From Sandaracinobacteroides hominis (lineage in GTDB: Bacteria > Pseudomonadota > Alphaproteobacteria > Sphingomonadales > Sphingomonadaceae): 64,000 nucleotides of DNA. Where the stretch lies: NCBI RefSeq assembly GCF_016464365.1, contig NZ_JADCUC010000003.1:390029-454028 (forward strand), read 5' to 3'. Under the pieces are notes generated by a model that saw only the letters and a program-made list of their open reading frames with translations, was not told the origin of the DNA and did no database searches. Both the position numbers and the translations under genes were made by a program. How positions within the stretch are numbered: position 1 is the first letter of the stretch; the number at the start of each line of letters is the position of its first letter. Positions 41,011 to 51,600 of the stretch are shown in pieces.

Positions 41011-42442
41011 GCCACTTGTGCTGGTGGCGACCGAGCGCAATGCCCGGCGGCTGACGGCGGCCTGCCCGCAGGCGCTGAAACTGGGCCTGGCGGCGGGGAT
41101 GACCCTGGCCGACGCGCTGGCCCGCGTGCCGGACCTTTGCGTGGAGGAGGCAGATCCGGCGGCCGACGCGCGGCTGTTGCTGCATCTCTCTGACCTTGCC
41201 CTGCGCTGGTCGCCCATCGTCCAGCCCGATCCGCCCGATGGGTTGCTGATCGACATAGCCGGCTGCACGCATCTGTTTGGCAGCGAAGCGGCCCTTGCCG
41301 CCGATGCAGTGGCGTTGCTGGGCCGGAATCTGGCCGTGCGCCACGCCTTTGCCTCCACGCCGTCGGCCGCCCATGCGCTGGCGCGTTTTCCGGTGCAGGC
41401 CTCCTGCGAGATGCAGGCGATCCGCCGGTTACCGGTGGCGGCGCTGAGGCTCCCCGTCGAGGCGGAGACGGCGCTGCGCCGGGCCGGGCTGAAGCATGTG
41501 GGCGATCTGGCGGACAGGCCGACGATGCCCTTGTCGGCGCGTTTCGGAAAGCAGGCGACCCATGCGCTGGACAGGCTTCTGGGGCGCGCCGACAGCCGGC
41601 TTTCGCCGCGAAGGCCTTTGCCGGCGCTGCACTTCGCCCGGCGCTTTGCCGAGCCGATCGCCCATGTCGACAGCGTACTGGGCGCCGTGGACGGGCTGGC
41701 GGCAAAGGCGTCACGCGTGCTGGAGCAGCGCCATCAGGGCGGGCGCAGCTTTGCCATCCGGCTGTATCGCAGCGACGGAGAGCTGCGCGACCTGACCATC
41801 GAAACCGGCCGGCCGACGCGCGATCCGGCATTGCTGGCGCGGCTGCTGCGGGAACGGGTGGAGGCTCTGGCCGATCCGCTGGACCCGGGCTTCGGCTTTG
41901 ACCTCATCCGCTTTGCCGTGCCGGCCACGGAGCCGCTGGGACTATTGCAGGCCGATCTGGAGGCGCGGGGCCGGCAGGGGGAGGCGCTGTCCGCGCTGGT
42001 CGACCGGCTGAGCGTGCGGCACGGGCGCGAGCGCATCCGCCGCCTGCTGCCGGTGGAAAGCCATGTGCCGGAACGCGCGGTGCGGTCGGTGCCGGCGCTG
42101 GGCGAGGCGCGGGCGGAATGGCCGCCTCCGCCCACTGGCGAGCCGCCGCTGCGCCCGATCTGCCTGTTCGATCCGCCGCAGCCGATCATCGTGATGGCCG
42201 AGGTGCCTGATGCGCCGCCGCGCCGCTTCATCTGGCGCGGTGTGAACCATATTGTCGTCCGCGCTGAAGGGCCCGAGCGGATCGCCGCGCCCTGGTGGCA
42301 GAAGGCAAGCGAGGGGCGGCCGACACGAGATTACTACCGGGTGGAGGACGAGGCCGGGCGCCGCTTCTGGCTGTTCCGCCGGGGGCTGACCGGGCGCGAG
42401 GCAGCGCATCCGAGCTGGTACCTGCACGGCCTGTTCGCATGA
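40922..42442 (+). CDS. imuB: Y-family polymerase-like protein ImuB
   Basis: The 506-residue protein follows the Y-family fold (RFLALWFPFLPTERWRM; AGMTLADALARVPDL; GLLIDIAGCTHLFGSEAALA; helix-hairpin-helix RAGLKHVGDLADRPTMPLSA) but lacks the catalytic SIDE-type carboxylates, as is known for ImuB. It serves as a hub that links DnaE2 and ImuA to the beta clamp. The start is taken at ATG 40922 (MTTRRFLALW). The stop overlaps dnaE2 by 4 bp. Confidence 0.94.
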   Translation: MTTRRFLALWFPFLPTERWRMSCHSGKPDEPLVLVATERNARRLTAACPQALKLGLAAGMTLADALARVPDLCVEEADPAADARLLLHLSDLALRWSPIVQPDPPDGLLIDIAGCTHLFGSEAALAADAVALLGRNLAVRHAFASTPSAAHALARFPVQASCEMQAIRRLPVAALRLPVEAETALRRAGLKHVGDLADRPTMPLSARFGKQATHALDRLLGRADSRLSPRRPLPALHFARRFAEPIAHVDSVLGAVDGLAAKASRVLEQRHQGGRSFAIRLYRSDGELRDLTIETGRPTRDPALLARLLRERVEALADPLDPGFGFDLIRFAVPATEPLGLLQADLEARGRQGEALSALVDRLSVRHGRERIRRLLPVESHVPERAVRSVPALGEARAEWPPPPTGEPPLRPICLFDPPQPIIVMAEVPDAPPRRFIWRGVNHIVVRAEGPERIAAPWWQKASEGRPTRDYYRVEDEAGRRFWLFRRGLTGREAAHPSWYLHGLFA

Positions 42443-45400
42443 GCGGATTTGCCGAGCTGGCGGCTGCCAGCAACTACAGTTTCCTGCGCGGCGCCAGCCA
42501 CCCGCACGAGATGGTCGCCGAGGCGCTGGCGTTGGGGATGGCCGGCATCGGCATCGCCGATCGGAACACGGTGGCGGGCGTTGTGCGGGCACATGTGGCG
42601 CTGCGGCAGGCAACCGACAAGGCTGTGGCGGCCGGGCTCAACTTGCCCCCCTTCCGGCTGGTGGTGGGGGCGCGGCTGGTGTTTGCCGACGGCACGCCGG
42701 AAATCGTCGCCTATCCCACGGATCGGATGGCCTGGGGGCGGCTGACCCGTCTGCTGTCGCTGGGCAACCGCCGCACGAAAAAAGGCGCGTGCGAACTGCA
42801 TCTCGACGATCTGCTGGCGCATGGCGAAGGGTTGCTGCTGATCGCCTTTGCCCGGCAAGCGGATGCGGAGGCACTGCGGCTGCTTCGGGAAGCGTTCCCC
42901 CGTCATCTGTGGCTCGCCGCCACCATGCCCCGCAAGGGAGACGACCAGCGCCAACTGGAGCGGTTGCGGCGATTGGGGCGCGACCTGTTCATCCCGCTCA
43001 TCGCCACCAACGACGCGCTCTATGCCGTGCCCCAAGACCGCCCGCTGCACGACGTGCTCAGCTGCATCCGCGAGAAGGTGACGATCCACACGGCCGGGCG
43101 GCGGCTGGAAGCGAATGCGGAGCGGCATCTGAAATCGCCCGCCGAAATGGCGCGGCTGTTCGAAAGCTGCCCCGAGGCGGTGGCGGAGAGCCTCAACCTC
43201 CTCGCCCGCATCCGCTTCTCGCTGGATCAGCTGAGCTATGAATATCCGCACGAGCCGGTGCCCGACGGCTGGGAGCCGCTGGGCTGGCTGAAGCACCTCG
43301 TGCTGCAGGCGGCACACGATCGCTATGGCGCCGAACTGCCACCCGGCGTGGTGAAACGGCTCGACGAGGAATTCGACCTGATCGAGCGGCGAAACTACGC
43401 CTGCTATTTCCTGACCGTGCACGATCTCGTGCTGTTCGCCCGTGCACAGGAGCCGCCGATCCTCTGCCAGGGGCGCGGGTCTGCGGCCAATTCCATCGTC
43501 TGCTTCCTGCTGGGCGTGACGTCGGTCGATCCGGAAAAACACGATCTGCTGTTTTCCCGCTTCGTCTCCGACGATCGCGCCGAGCCGCCCGACATCGATG
43601 TCGATTTCGAACACGAGCGGCGCGAAGAGGTGATGCAATATGTCTATCGCCGCTATGGCCGCGAGCGGGCGGGGATTGCGGCCACCGTCATCCATTATCG
43701 CCCGCGCAGCGCCGTGCGCGACGTGGGCAAGGTGCTGGGGCTGTCCGAGGATGTGACGAGCCGGCTTTCCTCGACCGTCTGGGGCAGCTTCTCCAGCGAG
43801 ATGGAGGAAGAGCGCTATCGGGAGGCGGGCGTCGACCCGGCCAACCCCGAAATCGCCCGGCTGGCGATGCTGGTGAACCGGCTGCTGCACTTTCCGCGGC
43901 ACCTCTCGCAGCATGTCGGCGGCTTCGTGCTGACCGAGGACCGGCTGGACGAGACGGTGCCGATCCACAATGCGGCAATGGAAGACCGCACCTTCATCGA
44001 GTGGGACAAGGACGATATCGATGCGCTGAACCTGATGAAAGTGGATGTGCTGGCGCTGGGGATGCTGACCTGCATCCGCAAATCCTTCGAGCTGATGCGC
44101 CAACACGGCCTTGGCGATCACGACCTGGAGCTGGACGGCACCACCGAGGACACGGCCGTCTATGACATGCTCTGCACGGGCGACAGCATCGGCTTGTTTC
44201 AGGTGGAAAGCCGGGCGCAGATCAACATGCTGCCACGGCTGAAGCCGCGCACGATCTATGATCTGACGATCCAGGTGGCGATCGTCCGCCCCGGCCCGAT
44301 CGAGGGGGATATGGTGCACCCCTATCTCAGACGACGGAGCGGGCTGGAGAAGGTGGCGTATCCGTCCCCCGGCCCGCCGCACGATCCGGACGAGTTGAAG
44401 GGTCTTCTGGGCAAGACCTTCGGCGTCCCGCTGTTTCAGGAACAGGCGATGAAGCTCGCCATCGTCGCCGCCGGCTTCACCCCCGGCGAGGCGAACCAGC
44501 TGCGCAAGGCCATGGCCACTTTCCGCAACGTCGGCACCATTCACGAGTTCGAAGCGAAGATGATCGAAGGCATGGCGGCTCGCGGCTATGAGCGGGCGTT
44601 CGCGCAGCGTTGCTATGACCAGATCAAGGGCTTCGGCAGCTATGGCTTTCCCGAAAGCCATGCGCTTGCCTTTGCGAAGCTCGTCTATGTCTCTGCCTGG
44701 ATCAAATGCCACCAGCCGGCGGTCTTTGCCTGCGCCCTGCTGAACAGCCAGCCGATGGGCTTTTACGCCCCGGCGCAGATCGTCCGCGATGCGCGCGAGC
44801 ATGGGGTGGAGGTGCGCCACATGGACGTGAATGCGAGCGACTGGGACAACAGCCTGGAGCGCGATGCCAAAGGCGCCCCGGCGCTGCGGCTGGGCCTCTG
44901 CCAGATCGATGGCTTTCGCGAGGAATGGGCCCTGAAGCTGCAGGCGGCCCGCGCAGGAGGCGGTTTTTCAGGGGTTGAGGAGCTGGCCCGCCGCGCCCGT
45001 CTGCCGGCGCGGGCGCTGCAGCTATTGGCGGATGCGGACGCCTTCCAGTCGCTCGCCATGCCGCGCCGCGAAGCCCTGTGGCAGACGCGCCGGACGCCTG
45101 CCGGGGAGCTGCCGCTGTTCGCCGCCGCCTGCGCCCGTGAACTGGGCGAGGAAGCCGACATGGCGCTGCCCGCCATGCCCGAAAGCGAGGAAGTGGTGAC
45201 GGATTACCAGACCATCCGCCTGTCGCTGCGGCAGCATCCGATGCAGTTCCTGCGTGGCGAGCTGCGGGCGCGGGGCATATCTTCCAGTGCGGAGGCTGCC
45301 GCCGCGAAGCCCGGCCGCCGCGTGCAGGTGGCGGGCGTGGTGCTGATCCGCCAGCGCCCCGGCAAGGGCAACGCCATCTTCGTGACGCTGGAGGACGAGA

Positions 45401-45660
45401 CGGGCGTCACCAACCTCCTAATCTGGGCGCGCCTGTTCGAACGCATGCGCCGCCCGGTGATGTCGGCCCGGCTGATGCTGGCCGAAGGCATCCTGCAGCG
45501 CAGCGTGGAGGGCGTGGTCCACCTGATGACCGATCGGGTGGAGGATCTGACGCCGATGCTGGGGCTGCTGGAGGAATCGCAGGCCGAGCCGCGCCCGCCG
45601 GAACGCGCCCGCCACCCGCGAAATGTGCGCGTGCTGCCAAACTCGCGCGACTTTCATTAG
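42439..45660 (+). CDS. dnaE2: Error-prone DNA polymerase DnaE2
   Basis: The 1073-residue C-family polymerase has the usual DnaE2 length. It has the N-terminal PHP domain with ASNYSFLRGASHPHEMVAEA, palm motifs QGRGSAANSIVCFLLGV and PDIDVDFEHERREEVMQYVY (catalytic Asp residues), the SHALAFAKLVYVSAWIKCH block, and a C-terminal OB domain (VAGVVLIRQRPGKGNAIFVT). It performs translesion synthesis after DNA damage together with ImuA/B. The ATG overlaps the imuB stop (ATGA). Confidence 0.97.
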   Translation: MSGFAELAAASNYSFLRGASHPHEMVAEALALGMAGIGIADRNTVAGVVRAHVALRQATDKAVAAGLNLPPFRLVVGARLVFADGTPEIVAYPTDRMAWGRLTRLLSLGNRRTKKGACELHLDDLLAHGEGLLLIAFARQADAEALRLLREAFPRHLWLAATMPRKGDDQRQLERLRRLGRDLFIPLIATNDALYAVPQDRPLHDVLSCIREKVTIHTAGRRLEANAERHLKSPAEMARLFESCPEAVAESLNLLARIRFSLDQLSYEYPHEPVPDGWEPLGWLKHLVLQAAHDRYGAELPPGVVKRLDEEFDLIERRNYACYFLTVHDLVLFARAQEPPILCQGRGSAANSIVCFLLGVTSVDPEKHDLLFSRFVSDDRAEPPDIDVDFEHERREEVMQYVYRRYGRERAGIAATVIHYRPRSAVRDVGKVLGLSEDVTSRLSSTVWGSFSSEMEEERYREAGVDPANPEIARLAMLVNRLLHFPRHLSQHVGGFVLTEDRLDETVPIHNAAMEDRTFIEWDKDDIDALNLMKVDVLALGMLTCIRKSFELMRQHGLGDHDLELDGTTEDTAVYDMLCTGDSIGLFQVESRAQINMLPRLKPRTIYDLTIQVAIVRPGPIEGDMVHPYLRRRSGLEKVAYPSPGPPHDPDELKGLLGKTFGVPLFQEQAMKLAIVAAGFTPGEANQLRKAMATFRNVGTIHEFEAKMIEGMAARGYERAFAQRCYDQIKGFGSYGFPESHALAFAKLVYVSAWIKCHQPAVFACALLNSQPMGFYAPAQIVRDAREHGVEVRHMDVNASDWDNSLERDAKGAPALRLGLCQIDGFREEWALKLQAARAGGGFSGVEELARRARLPARALQLLADADAFQSLAMPRREALWQTRRTPAGELPLFAAACARELGEEADMALPAMPESEEVVTDYQTIRLSLRQHPMQFLRGELRARGISSSAEAAAAKPGRRVQVAGVVLIRQRPGKGNAIFVTLEDETGVTNLLIWARLFERMRRPVMSARLMLAEGILQRSVEGVVHLMTDRVEDLTPMLGLLEESQAEPRPPERARHPRNVRVLPNSRDFH

Positions 45661-45686
45661 CCAAGCCTTGCGAAGCCTGGCGCTGG

Positions 45687-48600
45687 TCAGAACAGGATCG
45701 TGAGCTTTGCCGTTCCCGAATGGGAACTGTATCCCTTGCCGAATTCCGGCGCATACTGAACCGAAAAGGCGATGTTATTCGAGCCCAGCAGATCGGCGCC
45801 GATGGAAAAGCGGCCAAGCGTTCCGGGGCCGGCCGTGGTCTGCTGAAAACTGTCGCTCTGCGGCTGCCCGGCAAGCCTTGCCGTCGTCGTCCAGCTGCGA
45901 TCCTGATCGAGCTCGATGGCGCCGCTGGCGAACGGGCGAAGTGCCAGCCTGTCTGAAAGCGCCACTCTTGTGCCCAGCTCCAGCCCGGCCACGCCAATCC
46001 ATGCCGTGTCCGACTGGCCATCCACCGCCAGCCGGAACGGCGACGCGCTGTGCTCTGCGAAGGCCTTGTTGGAGACATGGATGGCATGGCCTTCCACAAA
46101 CGGGCGGACGAAAGCGTCTCCTGAGTCGATGAGGTTGTAGGCGGCCCGCACATGGGCGCCCATCTGCGACTGCTCCGGTCGGGCGGTTGCGTCGTCGTCG
46201 AAGCCACCCAGCGTGATGGTGCGCCGGGACTTGTACCAGCCATAGGCAAGGTCGATCCCGGCAGAGAGTTCCAGCCGCTCCTGCGTGTAAAGGAGGCCAA
46301 GGCCGCCCACCACGGCGTCGCCCGTGATCCTCGCATCGTCGTCGCGAAACTTCGAGCTTTCATAGGCGAGCGAGCCGATCAGCGCGAGCGTATCCGACAG
46401 CGGCAGCTGTCCGCCCATCTGCAGCGCCGTCGCGTCTGCCGAATAGCCCAGCACGTCGGCCTCTGCGTCCTGCGTCGCCGTATTCGCCAGCGCGCGTGCC
46501 CAGGCGCAGCGATCGACAGACTTCTCCTCGGGCTCTGTCTGTCCACATCCGCCGAAAAGGCTGGCGGCGAAGGTGCGGCTGCTGTTGAAGCGGAACGATC
46601 CGAACGATCCAAGCGCCTTGCCGGAAATCTGCTCCAGCGCCGACTGGTAGGACGCAGCACTGGAGACGCCGGCAAGCCGGTTGAAGGCTTCGTCGGCACT
46701 GGCGCCGCTTTCAAACAAGGCCTGCAGGCTGCCCGCCACCGACCGATGGCCGGCGCCCAGCGATTCCGCCTGCTGCACGAACCGGGCCTCCGGAGTGATC
46801 TGCAGCGAGTTGCCGCTGACCTTCACAGGCAGGTCATAGAGCGCAAAGTCCCCGGCGGTGGCAACGCCGGACGGATGCAGGACCACGCCCTGCTGTGCCG
46901 TCAGCAGGGTGACGGTGCGGTTGCTGATGCGGCTCGGCCGCACCACCACCGTGCCGCCGATATCGGCGTGCCCGTCAACGGTCAGCTGGTCCGAGGTGCC
47001 GGTGAAATCGACGTCGAACAGCAGCCGGCCGCTGTCGTCCTGGGTGAGATTCCCGATCATGGCCGTGGTCCCGGTGCGAAGCGCGCCGCCGACCTCCAGT
47101 GTTCCGGAATTATGGAAGTTCCCTTCTGCGCCCAGCTCGATCCGCTCGTGCGCTTCCACGACGCCGCCCTGCTGGTTGTAGAAATTGTTCAACGGATGGC
47201 TGGTGATGACGCTGCCGACGATGGTGCCGCTGTTGTTGATTTCGGTGTAACCGCCGATCACATGGATGGCGATTGTCTCATGGTCGCCGTCGACGCCGCT
47301 GATCAGGCCGGCGTTGGTGATGCTGTTGCTGCGGCCGCCCAGGATGTGGATGGCGCCCGTCATCGTTGGGGCCGTGTCGCTGTCGTTCAGGCCGCCCTTC
47401 ACGCTGCTCGTTGCGTCGATGGTGAGGATGGTCGTGCCGCTGAGCACGCCGTCATTCTGCGCCATGACAGCGGGCGAGCGGGGGCCGGTGGTGGCGATGA
47501 AGCTGTCGACGATGTGGATCGTGATGCTTTCGCCGGCCGCGCCATCCCCGCCGGCACTGCCGAAGAGCAGCTTGTCGTTGAGGCCAAGCAGGCCGCCGCC
47601 GCCGCCGATGGACTGCGCGAAAATGGCGGGCGAGAATGCGCCGGACGTGCCGACACGCGCCCCGGAGAGATCGACGCTGACCTTGCCCCCGTCGCCGGTG
47701 CCGCGGACGATATTGCCGTTCAGGATGCCGATCTCGCCGTCCTCTACGCTGGCGAGATCGCCTGCGATGCCGCCGCCGCCCCCGATCGACTGGGCGAGGA
47801 TCGCATAGGAGCCGTTACCGATGGTCGAGACGACGGCACCTCTCGTCAAGCGGACGCCGACCGCGCCGCCGATGCCCGTACCACCTTCGGCGCCGGACGG
47901 CAGCTCCACCAGTTGGCCACCAAAGGCGGCGCCGCCGCCGCCGCCGATCGATTGCGCGACGATGGCGTGGGCTGTGCGGCCCGAGGTGTCGATGCGCGCC
48001 GAGACATTCACCTGCACCGCGCCGCCATCGCCGGCAGGGCTGTTTCTGCCGCCTATGTTGATGGAAACGCCGTGGATGTCGGCCACGCGGCCCTGCGGGT
48101 TCTCGACCAGGTCATTCGGATCGAATGTCTGGTCCGTCGTCATCGTGCGGACAAGCCCGCCGCCGCCGCCGATCGATTGCGCCAGGATGCCGATACCATG
48201 CTTGCCACCGGTGGAAATCCGCCCGTCATTCTCCACCAGCACGCCGCCGCCATGCCCTTGTGTGCCGCCACTGCCTCCGACGCCGACCGACAGGCTGAAC
48301 AGCGATCCGGAGACGTCGCCGGCCATCCCGCCCGAGCCGCCGCCGCCGCCGACCGACTGCGCCGCGATCCCGAAGCCGAGCACGCCAAATGTGCGGATCT
48401 GCGCGCCTGCGGCGTTCTTCGCATCGACATCGCCGCCGTCGCCGGCTGCGCCGCCGCTGCCCCCAACGGCGATGGCGCTCTGGTTGCTGGCATCGTCGCT
48501 GGAGCTTCCGGTAGAGGAGGCTGCACCGCCCTTGCCGCCGCCGCCACCCACGCTCTGCACGAACATCCCATCGGACTGGGCGCCCCAGGTGGAGATTTCG

Positions 48601-51600
48601 CCGTTGTTGATGGCGATGGTATGTCCGCCCTCTCCGGCTGCGCCGCCGTTGCCGCCCACAGCTACCCCGACACTGAGGTTATCGACCTGGCCGATCTTGT
48701 AGGGCGGGCCGGCTTTCAGCTGCTTCAGGATCTTTTCCATTTCCTCGATCGACGAAAGCATGTCCTCCGAAATGCCGGCGATCTCGAAAATGATGTCATA
48801 TTCCTCGCTGGAGGAGACATCGAGGTTGAGCCCCCCCGCCAGTGCCTCGACCAGCGATTTGACCAGATCGACTTCGGTGTTGCCGCCGGACGTCGCACCC
48901 GCTTTCCCGGCTTTTCCGCCGCCGCCGCCTATGCTCTGCGCAAACAGCCCCGCCGCATCGGTGCCGCGCGTCACGATGGCGCCGCCATTCACGGCCGTTG
49001 CCTCGCCCCCGTCGCCGCCGGCGCCGCCGCTGCCGCCGACACCGACGCTGATGGAAAGATTGTCGCCGCTGGCGGTACCGACGCCGCCGCCGCCCGCGCC
49101 GCCGCCGCCGCCCACGCTCTGCACGAACATCCCGTCGGAGCCGTCGCCGCCGGTGGTGATGCCGCCCTCGTTGTCGCCGCGCGCCAGATAGCCATGGCCG
49201 CCGGCGTGGCCCTTGCCGCCCACGGCCACATCGGCGCCGAAGCTGCCCTTGGCCGTCCCTGCCGTCGCCGTCGCGTCGCCCGCGCCGCCGAAGCCGCCAC
49301 CGCCGCCGATGCTCTGCACTGCCAGGCCATAGGCATCGGCGCCCATCGTCACCAGCAGGCCACTGTTCAGGACGTCGGCCTCGCCCGCATGGCCACCGTC
49401 ACCGCCGTTTCCGCCGACGGCGACGGATACGGAAATGGTGAGATCGCCCTGATCGCCCGCTGAATAGGAGGCAGCCGTGCTGTCTCCGCCAACGCCGCCG
49501 CCGCCGCCGATGGATTGCGCCAGCAGCGCGTGCGAACCGTGGTTGGCGGTCATGATGTTGGCGCTGAGGCCGGAGTTGGAGATGGAGGCGCGGCCGGCGC
49601 TGTTGCCGGCCCCACCGCTGCCGCCGATTGCAACCGAGATCGACACGGCCGGTATCGGCTCCACCGTGAGCGAGAGGGTGCGGGCGACTGCGGCGCCGCC
49701 GCTCCCGCCGCCGCCGCCGATGGACTGCGCCTTCAGCCCGATGGCATCGGCGCCAAAGGTGCTGACCCCGCCGGAATTGACGATGCTGACATCGCCGCCG
49801 ACACCGCCGACCCCGCCATTGCCACCAACCGCCACCGAAACCGACGGCACGGGGCCGAGACCGAAGATCGTCGCCGCGCCACCTTTACCACCGCCGCCGC
49901 CGATGGATTGCGCCTGGATGCCCGCCGCATGATCGCCATAGCTGCCGATGAGGGCGGCGCTGGTGACGTTCACCTTGCCGCCAAGTCCGCCGCTGCCGCC
50001 TTTGCCGCCGACTGCCATCGCAAACAGCGCATCGCCGACAACGGTGGCGCTGCCGCCGGCGCCGCCAGCGCCACCGATGCTCTGCGCCAGCACGCCGCCA
50101 TTGCCCAGCGCATTGAGTGATCCAAGGATGCTGGAGCGCAGCAGGTTCAAATCCACGGTGCCGCCATCGCCCCCCGTTGCTCCGTCGCCGCCAATACGGA
50201 TGGCAAGGATGCCGCCGCCGCCCGTTGCGTTGCCGCCAACCCCGCCGCTGCCGCCGATGCTCTGGGCGACCAGTGCGCTGCCATAGGCGTCGTTTGCGAT
50301 CAGGTGGCCGTTGACGATGTCGGCCGTGACCGCGCCGGCATTGCCGCCCGCAGAGCCGCGCCCTCCTTGGGCGTTGAATTCCGCCTGGCCACCGTTGCCG
50401 CCACCCCCGCCGATGCTCTGCACCAGTGCCGCGCTGGCCAGCTCGCCCGTGGCCTTCAACTCGCCGAGAAGATCCGCATTTCCGACGGTAAGCGACGCAG
50501 AGCCGCCAGCGCCGGCCTTGCCGCCGGCCCCGGCGCTGCCCTCCAGCGCATCGGCATTGCCGCCAACGCCCCCTGCCCCGCCATTGGCGTTCACATAAAC
50601 GGAGGCAGAGGGCGCAAGGCCTCGGCTCGTCATGTCGATGTTGCCCAACACGGTTGCGCTGGCGGTGCCGCCGTCCCCCCCGTTGCCGCCCTTGCCGCCC
50701 TGCTGGCTGATGCCGCCGCCGGGCGTACCGCCCGTGCCGCCGGATCCGCCGACCGCAAGCACGACCATGCCGCCGTCAAGCGACTGCTCGACGCCTGAAA
50801 CCCGGATGCCGCCGCCACCCAGCAGCGCCGTGGCGGCGCCTGCGTCGCCGCCGTGGCCGGCATCGCCGCCCTGGTTGGTGTTGGTGTAGTAGCCGGTGCC
50901 GCCGCCGTTGCCTCCGGCGCCCCCGGATGCAGTGGCGAACCAGCCGTTGCCGCCCGCCCAGACGAGGCCGCTGTCCCAGCGGATCGAGACGCTGCCGCCG
51001 TCGCCGCCGTCGCCGCCCTGGCCGCCGGTCAGACCATTGATCTCAAGGTCGGTGGTGACGAAGCCACCACCGCCGCCACCGCCGCCGTCTGCCTGCGCGG
51101 TGATGCCGAACGAGCCGACCGTCAGATTGCCGGCGCCGGTAACGACGATGCTGCCGCCCAGGCCGCCCAGGCCACCGATGCCGCCTACCTTCTCGAAGGT
51201 GGAACCGGGATAGGTGCTGCCGCCTTCGCCGCCGCGGCCGCCGATGGCGTCGGCGACGATCCCAGAAGTAGCGTAGTTGCCGCCGGAATCGACACCCATG
51301 CTGCCAGTGAAAGCCAGATCGATGCCGGCGGATGCGCCGCCCGCGCCGCCGGCGCCGCCCGTCACATAGTTGAACAACGGCATGCCCCCGTCGCCGCCAT
51401 CGCCGCCGCGCCCGCCTCTCGCGAGCAGGGTCAAGGCGTTGCTGCCATCGGAGGCGCCGGCGATGGTGACGTTCGTACCTGCGCTGTGGATGCCGCCCGC
51501 GCCTTGCCCGGGCAGACCCGGCGAACCATCGTCGTCGAGACCGCCGTCGGCCCCGCGGCAGCCGGGCGCGCCGTTGTTGGCGATGGCGTAGGGCGTACCG

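Noticed and set aside
42334..44820. A minus-strand open frame of 828 codons inside dnaE2
   Set aside because: Antisense shadow of a well-conserved polymerase.
46152..49463. A plus-strand open frame of about 1100 codons inside the large autotransporter
   Set aside because: It mirrors the Gly/Ala-rich repeats of the minus-strand gene in a GC-rich genome, has no recognisable domain, and the opposite strand has a signal peptide and a beta-barrel.
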